64,000 nt of DNA from Herpetosiphon giganteus (GCF_016907925.1 NZ_JAFBCZ010000005.1:124001-188000); one strand, 5' to 3'; shown: positions 15,978 through 26,013, counted from the stretch's first letter. Notes: generated by a model from the sequence alone, not told the origin. Numbers and translations are program-made.

Positions 15978-18900
15978 TCAATTGCTAATTTTATTTAATG
16001 CCTCAAGCAACTGGCGCAAAACGACTTCCCAATCGTCGCGCAGCACCCGCCGATCAAGCCGTGCCAATTGTGGGCCAATCACCACGCCGCGCGGCGATTC
16101 ACGCTGAAGTTGCTCGCGATCAAGATAAACGCTCTTGGGCAGCCGCACCGTAATTTCGTTATCATCGGAGATAATCGAAACCACGCCCGCTTGTAAAGCC
16201 AAAACTTTGAGCGTCAATAAATCAAGCAGGCGCGCTGCTGGCTCAGGCACTGGCCCAAAGCGATCTTCTAGCTCTTGGCGGAGCATGCGAATGTCGCGGG
16301 TCGAGCGGGCTTCGGCGATATGCTGGTAAACCCGCAAACGCAGCGGCTCATCGTCAACATAATTTTGCGGCAGATAGGCATTAATCGGCAGGTCGATGCT
16401 GACCATTGCATCGGGCAAAACGGGATCTTCAGCATCGCTGCTAAAACCACTGCGCGCCGAAACCACCGCCGCGCGGCGCAGCGCTTCGACGGCACGCGCC
16501 CGTTGGGCTTTTTGTTCGCCAGCCTTTTGGGTTTGGCCACGTTTGCGCTCCTCTCGCACTCGCTCGACCGCCTGCGAAAGTAAGCGTGAGTAGAGATCAA
16601 AACCAATCGTGGTGATATTGCCCGATTGCTCAGCGCCTAACAAATTACCAGTGCCACGAATTTCAAGGTCGCGCATGGCGATGCGAAAGCCAGCGCCCAA
16701 CTCGGTGGCCTCTTGAATTGCCTCAAGCCGCTTTTGCGCTTCTTCGCCCATCGCTTTGGTTGGGTTATAGAACATATAGGCATAGCCACGTTGGGTTGAA
16801 CGGCCAACTCGCCCGCGCAGTTGATACAATTGCGCCAAGCCGTAGGTCGTTGCATCGTCGATAATCATCGTATTGGCGCTGGGTACGTCGATGCCACTTT
16901 CGATAATTGTGGTACAAACAAACACATCGAACATACCCTCGAAAAATTGCAGAATGACTTTTTCCAGCGCTTTTTCGGGCATCTGGCCATGGCCAACGCC
17001 AATGCGAGCTTCGGGCACTAATTTTTGAATGCGATTAGCGACGGTGTAAATCGATTGGACGCGATTATGCACAAAGTAGGCTTGGCCATTGCGCCCTAAC
17101 TCGCGCAGAATCGCATCGCGCACCAACATTTCGTTGTAGGGCTGCACATAGGTTTTGATCGGCATACGATCGTCGGGCGGCGTATCGATAACGCTGAGAT
17201 CGCGAATACCCGACAACGCCATGTGCATCGTGCGTGGAATTGGCGTTGCAGTCAGCGTCAGCACATCAATTTCATGGCGCAGGCGTTTCAACATTTCTTT
17301 ATGCTTGACCCCAAAGCGCTGCTCTTCGTCGATAATCACCAAACCAAGCTGCTTAAAATGCAAATCGTTGGATAAAATCCGATGCGTGCCAACCACAATA
17401 TCGACTTCGCCCTTGGCGATGCGTTCGATAATCGCTTTTTGCTGGGTTGGCGAGCGAAAGCGCGAAAGCATTTCGATCCGCACTGGAAACATCTGCATGC
17501 GCCGTGAGAAGGTTTCGAAATGTTGTTGGGCCAGCACCGTCGTTGGCACCAGCACGGCCACTTGGCGGCCATCTTGCACCGCTTTGAAGGCGGCGCGGAG
17601 CGCAACTTCGGTTTTGCCAAAGCCCACATCACCACAGATCAGCCGATCCATGGGACGGGTGTTTTCCATATCGCTCTTGACATCTTCGATTGCCCGCAAT
17701 TGATCATCGGTTTCGGTGTAGGGAAAACTATCTTCCAGTTCGCGTTGCCACGAGGTGTCGCTGCTGTAGGCAAAGCCTTCGACCAACTGGCGCGCGGCGT
17801 AGAGATCAAGTAATTCGGTGGCGAGTTCTTCGACATCAGCCCGCACTTTGCGCTTGGCTCGCTCCCAATCCGACGTGCCCAAGCGGGTGAGGGTTGGCTT
17901 GCCTTCGCCAGCGCCAATGTAGCGCGAAACCCGATCAACTTGATCGACTGGCACATACAATTTATCGCCAGAAGCGTAGCGCAACACCAAAAACTCACGT
18001 TCAGCGCCGCTGGCCTCGATGCGCGATAAACCCTCGTATTGGGCGATGCCATGCTCGATATGCACCACATAATCGCCAACCTTGAGCGATTGCAAAAACG
18101 CCGTGCGATCGCTTTCGCTGCGCTGTTTGCGGGCACGCGTTGAGATTGCGCGCCGTGGTTGCCAGCCAAACATCTCACTATCGCTGAGCAAGATCAGGCG
18201 CAAGGGATCGCTGCTAAAGCCACCAGATAGGTTGCCATGGCGAATAATAATCGTGCCGCTTTGGAAAGCTGGATCATCAACATCGGGGCCATCTTCTTCG
18301 CCGATGAGGGCCAAATTGTGCTCGCTGGCCAATTCGCGCAAGCGGCTGGCTTGGGGCGAAACCAATACAACTCGTTCGCCACCAACCAAGCGTTCGCGCA
18401 AATCTTCAAACAACCGATCAGTTTGGCCGCCATATGCTGGCGCTTGGCTGAAGCTATTAATTTCGCGCACAAAGGCATCGTTTTGATCATCGGCGATTGG
18501 CTGATTGCTCAGGTTGAGGCAACTCCAACGTTGAATTGCTTTGCGAATAAATGTCCAGGCAATTAATGGAAAGGGAAAATCTGCTGGTAATTCGTTATTT
18601 TCAACTTGAGTGTTGCGCACAAGGTCGGCATGGCTTTGCAGTTCGATGCCTTGGGCATTCAATTCATGTTCTTCGGAGAGAATCACCATCGCTGAGCTTG
18701 GCAAATGTTGCCATAAACCAGCTTCAACCGCTTCGTGGGGCGTGCGGAAGAACGGTGCATAAAACGCCCGACCTTCAAAGCGCTGGCCTGTTTCGAGATG
18801 TTCGCGGGCGGTGGCCCATTCGTGTTGCACTTCGCGACGCAAGCTAGCAATTTGCAACTGATCGATGCGTTTGATCGCTTCGTTACGTCGCCAAAACGGA

Positions 18901-19601
18901 ATCTCGTGGGCTGGGCTGATTTGAATTTGGCGCACACGTTTGTCTGAGCGTTGCGAAATTGGGTCGTAAATGCGCAAACTTTCAAGCTGATCATCCCAAA
19001 ATTCAAGCCGAATTGGGCGCTCGCTGGTTGGCGGAAAAATATCGATAATCCCGCCACGCTGGCTGAGATCGCCTGGTTGTTCGGCGGTTGGGCCGACGCG
19101 ATAGCCCAAACTGACCCAGTGGGCCAATAATTTACGTGGATCATGCTGGTCGCCTTGGCGCAACACGCGGGTGGCAAAATCAAACTCCTCGGGAGTCATG
19201 GTTGGTTGCATCAAGGCCTTAACCGAAGCTACTACACAGACGGTTTCGCCTGCATGTAAACGCCCCAGCACTGCCAAGCGTTGAGCAACAATCCCAATAT
19301 CCGCCGACATATGCTCGTAGGGCAAGGTATCGGTTGGCGGAAAGAGCATCACGCTTTCGCCGAGCCAAGCGGTGAGATCGGCGTGCATGCGCACTGCTGC
19401 ATCGGGCGTGGCGGCAATTAAGAGGCTACTGCGCGCCTGAAGCGTGGCGATGGCTGCCACAACCCGCCGCGCTGCGCTTGGCACAGGCGTGATCGTGAGG
19501 GTTGTATTGGGTTTGGCTGCTGCCAGAGCCGCTTTAAGCTGTGGCTCGTTTGCCAGAAGCCCCTGAATATCTGCTAATAAACTCTCTGCATGATCTGTCA
19601 T
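15978..19601 (-). CDS. mfd: Transcription-repair coupling factor
   Basis: Mfd removes stalled RNA polymerase from DNA lesions and recruits UvrA. The 1207-residue length is typical. Visible parts are the UvrB-like N-terminal modules, the RNA-polymerase-interaction domain beginning near GDYVVHIEHGIAQYEG, the RecG-like ATPase with GDVGFGKTEVALRAAF, the DEEQ box (IIDEEQRFGVKHKE) and LTATPIPRT, the translocation motif region GRVGRSTQRGYAY, and the TRCF C-terminal domain. ATG 19601 is preferred over GTG 19613 because GGTGG is better spaced. It is transcribed alone. Confidence 0.97.
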   Translation of the reverse strand: MTDHAESLLADIQGLLANEPQLKAALAAAKPNTTLTITPVPSAARRVVAAIATLQARSSLLIAATPDAAVRMHADLTAWLGESVMLFPPTDTLPYEHMSADIGIVAQRLAVLGRLHAGETVCVVASVKALMQPTMTPEEFDFATRVLRQGDQHDPRKLLAHWVSLGYRVGPTAEQPGDLSQRGGIIDIFPPTSERPIRLEFWDDQLESLRIYDPISQRSDKRVRQIQISPAHEIPFWRRNEAIKRIDQLQIASLRREVQHEWATAREHLETGQRFEGRAFYAPFFRTPHEAVEAGLWQHLPSSAMVILSEEHELNAQGIELQSHADLVRNTQVENNELPADFPFPLIAWTFIRKAIQRWSCLNLSNQPIADDQNDAFVREINSFSQAPAYGGQTDRLFEDLRERLVGGERVVLVSPQASRLRELASEHNLALIGEEDGPDVDDPAFQSGTIIIRHGNLSGGFSSDPLRLILLSDSEMFGWQPRRAISTRARKQRSESDRTAFLQSLKVGDYVVHIEHGIAQYEGLSRIEASGAEREFLVLRYASGDKLYVPVDQVDRVSRYIGAGEGKPTLTRLGTSDWERAKRKVRADVEELATELLDLYAARQLVEGFAYSSDTSWQRELEDSFPYTETDDQLRAIEDVKSDMENTRPMDRLICGDVGFGKTEVALRAAFKAVQDGRQVAVLVPTTVLAQQHFETFSRRMQMFPVRIEMLSRFRSPTQQKAIIERIAKGEVDIVVGTHRILSNDLHFKQLGLVIIDEEQRFGVKHKEMLKRLRHEIDVLTLTATPIPRTMHMALSGIRDLSVIDTPPDDRMPIKTYVQPYNEMLVRDAILRELGRNGQAYFVHNRVQSIYTVANRIQKLVPEARIGVGHGQMPEKALEKVILQFFEGMFDVFVCTTIIESGIDVPSANTMIIDDATTYGLAQLYQLRGRVGRSTQRGYAYMFYNPTKAMGEEAQKRLEAIQEATELGAGFRIAMRDLEIRGTGNLLGAEQSGNITTIGFDLYSRLLSQAVERVREERKRGQTQKAGEQKAQRARAVEALRRAAVVSARSGFSSDAEDPVLPDAMVSIDLPINAYLPQNYVDDEPLRLRVYQHIAEARSTRDIRMLRQELEDRFGPVPEPAARLLDLLTLKVLALQAGVVSIISDDNEITVRLPKSVYLDREQLQRESPRGVVIGPQLARLDRRVLRDDWEVVLRQLLEALNKISN

Positions 19602-19639
19602 TATGTAGGCCACCGCTTAAACAATTCAAATATTGCTAT

Positions 19640-19970
19640 TGTACCTTAGGCAAAAGCCAAAATCAAAAGTCAAAAGGCAAAAATCAGAAGTCAAAAAGAA
19701 CATAGAACAGAGAGCATAGAACATAGGGGTAAAGTTAAAAGTCAAAAGCCCATAGCCTATAGCCCATAGCCTCATCTTCGTGTCCTTCGTGGATTAATTT
19801 TTTAACGCAGAGGCGCAGAGGAACGATGGCTTTTGGCTGTAGGCTATGGGCTGGCGGACGTTTATTGGTGGAATTCAAGCATATGTGGCATAGCAGAATA
19901 TAATCACGCTAATCTGTGGCAAAAAAATTAATCTTCGCGACCTTCGTGTTTTTCGTGGTTAAAAAACCGC
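19640..19970. repeat. Repeat-rich intergenic region
   Basis: It contains CAAAAGTCAAAAGGCAAAAATCAGAAGTC, ATAGAACATAG, AGCCCATAGCCTATAGCC, TTCGTGTCCTTCGTGG, AACGCAGAGGCGCAGAGG and ATCTGTGGC units. It is the same mix as at 13380 and 26160. No gene is seen between mfd and the Crp-type gene. Confidence 0.7.
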
Positions 19971-19980
19971 TAGGAGTTGA

Positions 19981-20574
19981 ATGATGCCGATAGATGACTA
20001 TGAACTAATGGCTCGCACGTTTCAGCAGCTTGCGCCGATCCCGACTGAGCAGATGCAAGCATGTTTGCGCTTATTCAAGCCGCGTTTTTTGGATGCAGAG
20101 CAGGTTTGGTTGCATGCTGGTGAGGCGACCGACCAAGTGGGATTTTTGGTCGATGGCTTGCTGCGTTTCTACTATTTAACCGCCGATGGCGTGGAATGGA
20201 CAAAATCGTTTTGCCTGCCTGGCGATTTGATCGGTGGCTATCGAGCCTTGTTGTTGAACGAGCCATGTCAATTTACGATTGAAACGCTGTTACCAAGCCA
20301 CTATTTAGTTGCCAAGTATGTAGATTTTGCTGGCTTGATCAACCAGCACCCATGTTGGGATCGCCTCTTGCGGCGGGTGGCCGAATTGCTGTTTATCAAA
20401 AAAGAACAACGTGAAAGTAGCCTATTGCTCGATGATGCGACGACCCGTTATCAACGCTTTTTGGTCGATTTTTCGGCGGTGGCTGACGTAATTAAGCAAT
20501 ATCATATTGCCTCGTATTTGGGCATTACACCAGTCAGTTTAAGCCGCATTCGTCGCCAATTGCGCCCCGATTAA
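19981..20574 (+). CDS. Crp/Fnr-type cyclic-nucleotide-binding-domain protein
   Basis: The 197-residue protein has a cNMP-binding-like beta barrel (about 20-130: WLHAGEATDQVGFLVDGLLRF, then the CLPGDLIGGY turn) and a C-terminal helical segment ending HIASYLGITPVSLSRIRRQL, which matches the Crp-family recognition helix. It is probably a transcription regulator; no phosphate-binding cassette is clear, so the ligand is unknown. AGGAG precedes two successive ATGs (19981 and 19984). It lies 71 bp before an SDR gene that it may control. Confidence 0.85.
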   Translation: MMPIDDYELMARTFQQLAPIPTEQMQACLRLFKPRFLDAEQVWLHAGEATDQVGFLVDGLLRFYYLTADGVEWTKSFCLPGDLIGGYRALLLNEPCQFTIETLLPSHYLVAKYVDFAGLINQHPCWDRLLRRVAELLFIKKEQRESSLLLDDATTRYQRFLVDFSAVADVIKQYHIASYLGITPVSLSRIRRQLRPD

Positions 20575-20645
20575 CCTATGATAATGCAGCATGCTGCTGT
20601 GCTTGCTAGAGTAGCCGCAGGAATTTAGCTAGCGAGGTAGCTTCG

Positions 20646-21371
20646 ATGCAAACCACAGGACACACAGTGTTGATTACCGGCGGCGCAGCAGGCATTGGGC
20701 GGGCGTTGGCCTTACGCTTTGCCCAAGCAGGCAATCAGGTGATTGCGGTTGGTCGTGATGCGCAAAAATTGGCCCAACTTAGGGCCTTGCAGCCAACGAT
20801 TAGCACCATTCAGGCCGATTTGGCGCAAGCCAGCGAGCGTCAGCGCTTAGCCGATCAGGTTCCTGCCATATCAATCCTGATCAACAATGCAGGCGTGCAA
20901 TATCATGGCGATTTAGTTGAGCAACAATCGGCCCACGTTGATCGTGATCAGGAAATTGCGATTAATTTAACTGCGCCGATTGATTTGATTCAGCGTTTTT
21001 TACCCAAGCTCCAGCAGCAGCCCGAAGCAGCGATTATCAATGTTTCATCGGGCTTGGCTTTGGTTCCAAAACAACAAGCGCCGATCTATTGCGCTACCAA
21101 AGCTGGAATTCATATTTTTACCAAGGCCTTACGTTGGCAACTAGAACAAACGCAGGTGCGGGTATTTGAAATTATTCCACCGCTGGTTGATACGGCGATG
21201 ACGGCGGGGCGCGGTAAGGGCAAAATCAGTCCAGAGGCCTTGGTTGAGGAGTTCTGGCGCGGTTTTGTCAATAATAAATATCAGTTGGCGATTGGCAAAG
21301 TTAAGCTTTTAATCCAAGTCCAACGCTTTTTACCCCGCGTGGCCGATCGATTAATGCGCTATGGGCGCTAA
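20646..21371 (+). CDS. Short-chain dehydrogenase (DltE-like SDR)
   Basis: The 241-residue classical SDR has TGGAAGIGRALALRFA (NAD(P)-binding TGxxxGIG), NNAGVQ, a catalytic Ser in INVSSGLAL and the catalytic YCATKAG (YxxxK). The C-terminal part with KISPEALVEEFWRGF resembles DltE/YqjQ-type oxidoreductases of unknown substrate. GAGG lies upstream. It follows the Crp-type regulator in the same direction. Confidence 0.88.
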   Translation: MQTTGHTVLITGGAAGIGRALALRFAQAGNQVIAVGRDAQKLAQLRALQPTISTIQADLAQASERQRLADQVPAISILINNAGVQYHGDLVEQQSAHVDRDQEIAINLTAPIDLIQRFLPKLQQQPEAAIINVSSGLALVPKQQAPIYCATKAGIHIFTKALRWQLEQTQVRVFEIIPPLVDTAMTAGRGKGKISPEALVEEFWRGFVNNKYQLAIGKVKLLIQVQRFLPRVADRLMRYGR

Positions 21372-21382
21372 TTAAACTGTAA

Positions 21383-21410
21383 GGGCTGATCGAAAAACAT
21401 CGATCAGCCC
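21383..21410. terminator. Hairpin between convergent SDR and DAHP synthase genes
   Basis: The perfect 11-bp stem GGGCTGATCGA/TCGATCAGCCC has a 6-nt loop. It lies in the 48-bp gap between two gene ends and could serve both strands, although T-runs are weak. Confidence 0.6.
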
Positions 21411-21419
21411 TCACGATAG

Positions 21420-22463
21420 CTAAACCGCTGCCGCCTTCGTTCGGCCTTGAATTGGCCGATCCATAGCATCGGCGATGCGCTCGACTTGCTCCATCAATTC
21501 AACAAAGCGTTCTGGCAAGAGCGATTGCTCGCCATCCGACCAAGCTTCGGCAGGATTAGGATGGACTTCGATCATCAAGCCATCAGCGCCAGAGGCGATG
21601 CCAGCCCGTGACATTGGCAAAATGCTCTGCCAGCGGCCTGTGGCATGGCTGGGGTCAACAATAATTGGTAAGTGGGTCAGCTCGCGCAAGACTGGAACCA
21701 CGCTCAGATCAAAAGTTCCGCGTGAGTGGTCGTCGAAGGTGCGGATGCCGCGCTCGCACAAAATGACCGCCTGATTGCCTTCGGCCATAATATATTCGGC
21801 GGAAAGCAGCCAATCTTTGACGGTTGATGAAAGCCCGCGCTTGAGCATAACTGGGCGACGGGTGCGGCCAACGCGCTTGAGCAAAGCGAAATTTTGCATA
21901 TTGCGAGCGCCAAGCTGCAAAATATCGGCGTATTCGGCCACCAAATCGACTTGCTCGGTATCCATCACTTCGGTGATGACTGGCATGCCGGTGAGTTCGC
22001 GGGCTTCGGCCAAGAGTTTTAGCCCATCTTCGCCCATGCCTTGGAAGCTGTAGGGCGAGGTGCGTGGCTTGAATGCGCCACCGCGCAAAATCGTTGCGCC
22101 AGCAGCTTTGACGGCTTCGGCAGTGCTGAGCAATTGCTCGCGACCTTCGATCGAACATGGCCCAGCCATAACAACCAACGAAGGGCCACCGATTTGCACG
22201 CCATTAATTTCAATAATTGTGTCGGCTTCGCGATACTCGCGGCTGACCAATTTATAGGGCGCGGTGACGCGAATCACATCGCGTACCCCGGGCATCAACT
22301 TAAGTCGGGCAGCTTCGGCAATCGCCCCTTGATTGCCAGTGATTCCGATCGCGGTGCGGGTTGGGCCGGGCATGGTGTTAGCCTGCAAACCCATATCCTC
22401 AATCACCGTACAAACAGCTTGAATATCCTCAGGTGTAGCGTGTGCATCCATGACGACTAACAT
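21420..22463 (-). CDS. aroF: 3-deoxy-7-phosphoheptulonate (DAHP) synthase, type I-beta
   Basis: It condenses phosphoenolpyruvate and erythrose-4-phosphate, the first step of the shikimate pathway. The 347-residue protein has an N-terminal ferredoxin-like regulatory domain (about 1-75), as in the feedback-inhibited Thermotoga enzyme. The barrel contains [54 protein letters not shown] and IEVHPNP, which carry the metal and substrate ligands. ATG 22463 gives the normal family N-terminus [11 protein letters not shown] strong leader hairpin lies just upstream. No other aro gene is adjacent. Confidence 0.95.
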   Translation of the reverse strand: MLVVMDAHATPEDIQAVCTVIEDMGLQANTMPGPTRTAIGITGNQGAIAEAARLKLMPGVRDVIRVTAPYKLVSREYREADTIIEINGVQIGGPSLVVMAGPCSIEGREQLLSTAEAVKAAGATILRGGAFKPRTSPYSFQGMGEDGLKLLAEARELTGMPVITEVMDTEQVDLVAEYADILQLGARNMQNFALLKRVGRTRRPVMLKRGLSSTVKDWLLSAEYIMAEGNQAVILCERGIRTFDDHSRGTFDLSVVPVLRELTHLPIIVDPSHATGRWQSILPMSRAGIASGADGLMIEVHPNPAEAWSDGEQSLLPERFVELMEQVERIADAMDRPIQGRTKAAAV

Positions 22464-22498
22464 ACAACCTCGCATTGGGGTAACGCATGGCATACGAT

Positions 22499-22525
22499 AA
22501 GAGCTACGATACACTCGTAGCTCTT
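22499..22525 (-). promoter_or_regulatory. Perfect hairpin in the DAHP synthase leader
   Basis: The 11-bp perfect stem AAGAGCTACGA/TCGTAGCTCTT has a 5-nt loop, about 36 bp before the start codon. There is no T-run for a terminator. It could be a leader control element or the end of the upstream transcript. Confidence 0.45.
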
Positions 22526-22589
22526 AGTAGAAATCGTTACTAGTTTAATATTCCGCCTATTGGGATTCTAACACCCAGATAGGTAAGGG

Positions 22590-23138
22590 TCAAATTTGGC
22601 GCGACGTTAATACATCGTTGCGTTCGATGGCGATTGCGCCAGGCAAATCGGCCAAGGTTTGCAAATTGAGGCCAGTTGGCAATTCTTCGAGTGGTTGCTC
22701 AAAGAAAATCACGCGCACGATGGCTTCATCGTTGAGCATCTGCCAAATCATATTTTCGCGGCTAATCGAGCGCACGCGGGGCGTTTCGCCGATGCGAATG
22801 CGTTGGGCAAACGAAAGTGCGTCGTCGGGCGTGCGAAACAGCACAACATGACGGGGTTTGCTTGGCGCAGTGGTGTTCTCATCAAGCTCATCATCAAACT
22901 GTGGCTTGGGCCGCGCCAAATAATGGTAGTAGTGGCTTTGCGCCAGTTGGGCCACCGAGCCATGGACTAATTCGTCGAGTTCAGCGCGTGGCATGCCAAA
23001 ACGATCAGCCACTCGATCGCTATTGTGTTCAGTCATCGCAGCCCACCCTGTAAATATATCGTTTAATGGTTGATCAAGCATGTTTTGGATACCTCGCGAT
23101 TGCATGTTTGCTCTAGCCATAGCATCGTGGTTCGACAT
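22590..23138 (-). CDS. Protein of unknown function (182 aa)
   Basis: I do not recognise a family. The product is soluble and has no signal peptide or membrane segment. Two parts stand out: a helical N-terminal half containing RVADRFGMPRAELDELVHG and a C-terminal half with HVVLFRTPDDALSFAQRIRI that alternates like a small alpha/beta domain. The start is uncertain: ATG 23138 and ATG 23081 (LDQPLNDIFTGWAAMTEHN) both have weak purine runs upstream. It lies 26 bp after a lipoprotein gene in the same direction and may be co-transcribed with it. Confidence 0.65.
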   Translation of the reverse strand: MSNHDAMARANMQSRGIQNMLDQPLNDIFTGWAAMTEHNSDRVADRFGMPRAELDELVHGSVAQLAQSHYYHYLARPKPQFDDELDENTTAPSKPRHVVLFRTPDDALSFAQRIRIGETPRVRSISRENMIWQMLNDEAIVRVIFFEQPLEELPTGLNLQTLADLPGAIAIERNDVLTSRQI

Positions 23139-23164
23139 AACGAACCAGCCTACGAAATGCTGGG

Positions 23165-23851
23165 CTATTGTGGTGGAGTGATCGTAATCGATTGGTTGAA
23201 TTGCGAAACGACCAAGGTGCGCTTGATGGTTTCTTTTTCGCTGCTGACCAAACGGCCAACCGCAACGAGTTGACGTAATAATTTATCGTCTTTGCCAATC
23301 CAAAGATCGAGTTTAATTGTGCCAGCTTCGGCAACGCCACCAGTCAGGGCCGAGACGCTTTGGGCATCAACTTCGCCGCTGATATGATAGGTCGCCACGC
23401 CGTCGATCTCTGCCTCTTCGACAAAGCTTGGGTTTTTCAGGCCGCGTAGCACATCGCTAATGCCTTTGGCTGGCGAAAAGGTTTCAAGCCCGCCAGTATC
23501 GGCCAATTTTTCATAGGTCGTTGCATTAAATGGGTTTGGCGTAATCCAAGCATCGGCTCCAATAATGATGCCATTGATATTGACGGCGATTGGTGCGCCA
23601 GCCAATTTGGCTTTGATTTTGGCCTGAATTTTATTGGGCCGAATGCTATCGCCATCAGCATCGATGATGATAATATCGCCCAATGGTGCGGCTTCGCCGT
23701 CGCTGACCGTCAGTTTAAAATGAAAGTTATTGACACTTTCAAAGGCGGTTGCACCGTCGCTCGCCACTTTGGCAGCATCGACATCGGCGTTGCCACAGGC
23801 CACCAAAGCCATTGCCAGCACCAATAAGCTTAGTTTTTTCCACCAGCGCAT
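23165..23851 (-). CDS. LppX/LprG-like lipoprotein
   Basis: The lipoprotein signal (MRWWKKLSLLVLAMALVACG, lipobox LVAC) is followed by about 205 residues with alternating beta-strand pattern, for example FHFKLTVSDGEAAPLGDIII and ATYHISGEVDAQSVSALTGG. This resembles the LppX_LprAFG family, whose members carry lipids in a half-barrel in Mycobacterium. The family call is from pattern and is moderate. GGAGG precedes the ATG. It sits between an MBL hydrolase and a protein of unknown function, all in one direction. Confidence 0.7.
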   Translation of the reverse strand: MRWWKKLSLLVLAMALVACGNADVDAAKVASDGATAFESVNNFHFKLTVSDGEAAPLGDIIIIDADGDSIRPNKIQAKIKAKLAGAPIAVNINGIIIGADAWITPNPFNATTYEKLADTGGLETFSPAKGISDVLRGLKNPSFVEEAEIDGVATYHISGEVDAQSVSALTGGVAEAGTIKLDLWIGKDDKLLRQLVAVGRLVSSEKETIKRTLVVSQFNQSITITPPQ

Positions 23852-23881
23852 ACACCCTCCAAAAAACGTTGCGAATCGGCG

Positions 23882-24856
23882 TTAGTGTTGATCAAGAAAG
23901 ATAATCTGTCTAGCCCGTTGTTCGCGGCGCAAGCGGCCTTGGCCTTCGAGATAGACCAAATGGGCCAAGGTTTCGGTGATGGCAAAACGCAACTGATGCG
24001 CCGAAAGCGTGCTGACCCCAAAGGCAAATTCGCAAACTTCAAAGGCGGTTTTGCCAGTACGCGCATATTCCTGCATCAAATCGAGCCGCTGATCGTGATG
24101 CTGGGCGATTTCGTGGCAGCGTTCGCGAAAGGCCACGATTGGCTTGCGATGCCCAGCCAAGGCCAAACGCACATCGAGCGCCGCAAATTCGTTTAATGAT
24201 CCCAAATAATCGGCCAATGGGTCACGTTTGGCTTCAGGCCACAGGCTGATGTTGGGCGTAATATCGGCCAACACATGGTCAGCCACAATCAATAATTGAT
24301 CTGCTGGATCGTATAAACATAATTGACCATCTGCATGGCCAGGTGCGTGCAGCAATTGCCACGAGCGTTGCCCAAGCTGCAATGGCTGATCCATCGTGAG
24401 TGGGTGCAGCACAGGCTTGGGATCAACATACTGGCTGGCATCCATCGTGTGTTGCCAAATCTGGCGATTGAGATCGTTGGGCATGCCATGCAGTTCGAAA
24501 AAATCGACCAAATGATCGGCGGCATCGGGCAAGGGTTGATACCACGCTCGTTGCACGCTCTGAATTTCGGTTGGCGACATCCAGACGCTGGCTCCGCTGC
24601 GTTCGGCCATCCAGCCTGCCATCCCATAATGGTCGGGATGATAGTGGGTCACGATAATCTGCTTAATCTGTGACCATTCGATGCCCAAGCGTTCGAATGT
24701 TTCGAGCCACGTTTGCTCTGCTGGCCCATAACGCATGCCCGTGTCGATCACGACCCAGCCATGATCGGCGCGCAACAAATAGCAATTAACATATTTGAGT
24801 GGCAAGGGAACGGGAATCGGGATACGATAAAGATCAGCGGTGATCGGTTCAAACAT
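23882..24856 (-). CDS. Metallo-beta-lactamase-fold hydrolase
   Basis: The 324-residue cytosolic protein has the MBL metal motif HYHPDHYG (HxHxDH type), HAPGHADGQL for the third histidine, and LIVADHVL for the bridging Asp. A C-terminal helical region (about 250-324) follows, resembling the LACTB2-type winged domain. It may be a glyoxalase-II-like or nuclease-like hydrolase; the substrate is not evident. It ends 30 bp before the lipoprotein gene downstream. Confidence 0.87.
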   Translation of the reverse strand: MFEPITADLYRIPIPVPLPLKYVNCYLLRADHGWVVIDTGMRYGPAEQTWLETFERLGIEWSQIKQIIVTHYHPDHYGMAGWMAERSGASVWMSPTEIQSVQRAWYQPLPDAADHLVDFFELHGMPNDLNRQIWQHTMDASQYVDPKPVLHPLTMDQPLQLGQRSWQLLHAPGHADGQLCLYDPADQLLIVADHVLADITPNISLWPEAKRDPLADYLGSLNEFAALDVRLALAGHRKPIVAFRERCHEIAQHHDQRLDLMQEYARTGKTAFEVCEFAFGVSTLSAHQLRFAITETLAHLVYLEGQGRLRREQRARQIIFLDQH

Positions 24857-25020
24857 GCGGCTATCTCGATATATAATCTAGGAGTATTATCCGTTACTTT
24901 TAGCTTGGCATATGTTAGCAGAATGTTAGATCGTGCTCACCAAGGCTTGTTCGAGTGCAGCTATTGATTGGGCTGTGCAATAGAGCGTTAGCTTGTTGCC
25001 GATTATTATGCCTAAACAAA

Positions 25021-25057
25021 GAAAGCTCCTGCGGATAGCTACACCACAGGAGCTTTC
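25021..25057 (-). terminator. Terminator of the LPMO gene
   Basis: Stem AAAGCTCCTG (25022-25031) pairs with CAGGAGCTTT (25047-25056), and the minus-strand transcript continues TCTTTG. It lies just after the LPMO stop. Confidence 0.75.
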
Positions 25058-25068
25058 GGTTGCTAGAT

Positions 25069-26013
25069 TTAATTAATCAATTGCCATAATGCTGGCACCG
25101 CCGCTGGCTCCCAGCCAGGCAACGAGGTATGGGCTTGGCGGCAAATGTAGGTGTGGCCAGCGTAGGTCACGCCTGCGCCAGTGGCATAGCTCGTATAGGC
25201 TTGCCAAGCTGGGGTGCTTGGGTTGGGGGTGGCGGTTGGCACATTGGTCGGGCGCGGGGTTGCAACTGGCGTGTTGGTTGGCACGGCGGTTATCGTTGGG
25301 ACGTTGGTGCTGGTTGGGCGGGGCGTAGCGCTTGGCTGGCTAGTCGGACGGGGCGTAGCCGTTGGTACAGTGGTTTGGTTGCTGCCACCGAAGGTCACAT
25401 CAGAGCAGCTATAAAACGCTTCGGGGCTATCCGAGCGCTGCCAAATCGAATAAATCAGATGTCGCCCAGTTTTGCCGCTTGGCAAGGTTGCATTGATCAC
25501 ATACGATCCATTGACCAACGCTGGATTGGTAACCGATGCGAATGGCGTAGCCTCAAGATCCGACCATTTTAGCGGTTGGTTGGGGTCATAGCCAGTGCGC
25601 GTGAGATAAAAATCAAATGTGCCACGATGCGGTGCGGTTGCTTTATACAAAAAGCTCAGCGAACTGCCCGAATTGAGTGGTGTTGCTGGCCAATCGGCGC
25701 GGGCGAGATCAAAGCCAGCGTATTTTTCGCGACCTGCGCTGCACAACTTGCCATCGGGAATAATGCTGCGATGGCGGCCAGCAGCATCGCCAATATTGAC
25801 CTCGTTCCAATCGTAGAGCGCTTGAGTGCCGCCGCGCTCGATTGCCGCGCGACATGCGGCGGTAGCAGGCGTTTCTGGCCCTTCGAGAAAACAAGCGTAG
25901 GTTCGGCTCATTGGCGTTTGCAACGAACCATGGGCATGGACGTGATTCAATCCAACCAACCCTACCACCAACGAACAACAACCAACTGCGAAACGAAGGA
26001 TACGACGTTGTAC
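25069..26013 (-). CDS. AA10 lytic polysaccharide monooxygenase with CBM5/12
   Basis: A copper enzyme that oxidatively cleaves chitin or cellulose. The signal peptide ends VHA, so the mature protein would start with H29 (HGSLQTP), the first ligand of the copper histidine brace; the second is H130 in TAPHRGTFDFYLT. The AA10 domain runs to about residue 215. A Thr/Pro linker follows, then a CBM5/12 chitin/cellulose-binding module (AWQAYTSYATGAGVTY...). ATG 26013 has AGGGGG upstream and gives the correct signal. It is divergent from the GH9 glucanase gene. Confidence 0.93.
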   Translation of the reverse strand, partial: VQRRILRFAVGCCSLVVGLVGLNHVHAHGSLQTPMSRTYACFLEGPETPATAACRAAIERGGTQALYDWNEVNIGDAAGRHRSIIPDGKLCSAGREKYAGFDLARADWPATPLNSGSSLSFLYKATAPHRGTFDFYLTRTGYDPNQPLKWSDLEATPFASVTNPALVNGSYVINATLPSGKTGRHLIYSIWQRSDSPEAFYSCSDVTFGGSNQTTVPTATPRPTSQPSATPRPTSTNVPTITAVPTNTPVATPRPTNVPTATPNPSTPAWQAYTSYATGAGVTYAGHTYICRQAHTSLPGWEPAAVPALWQLIN

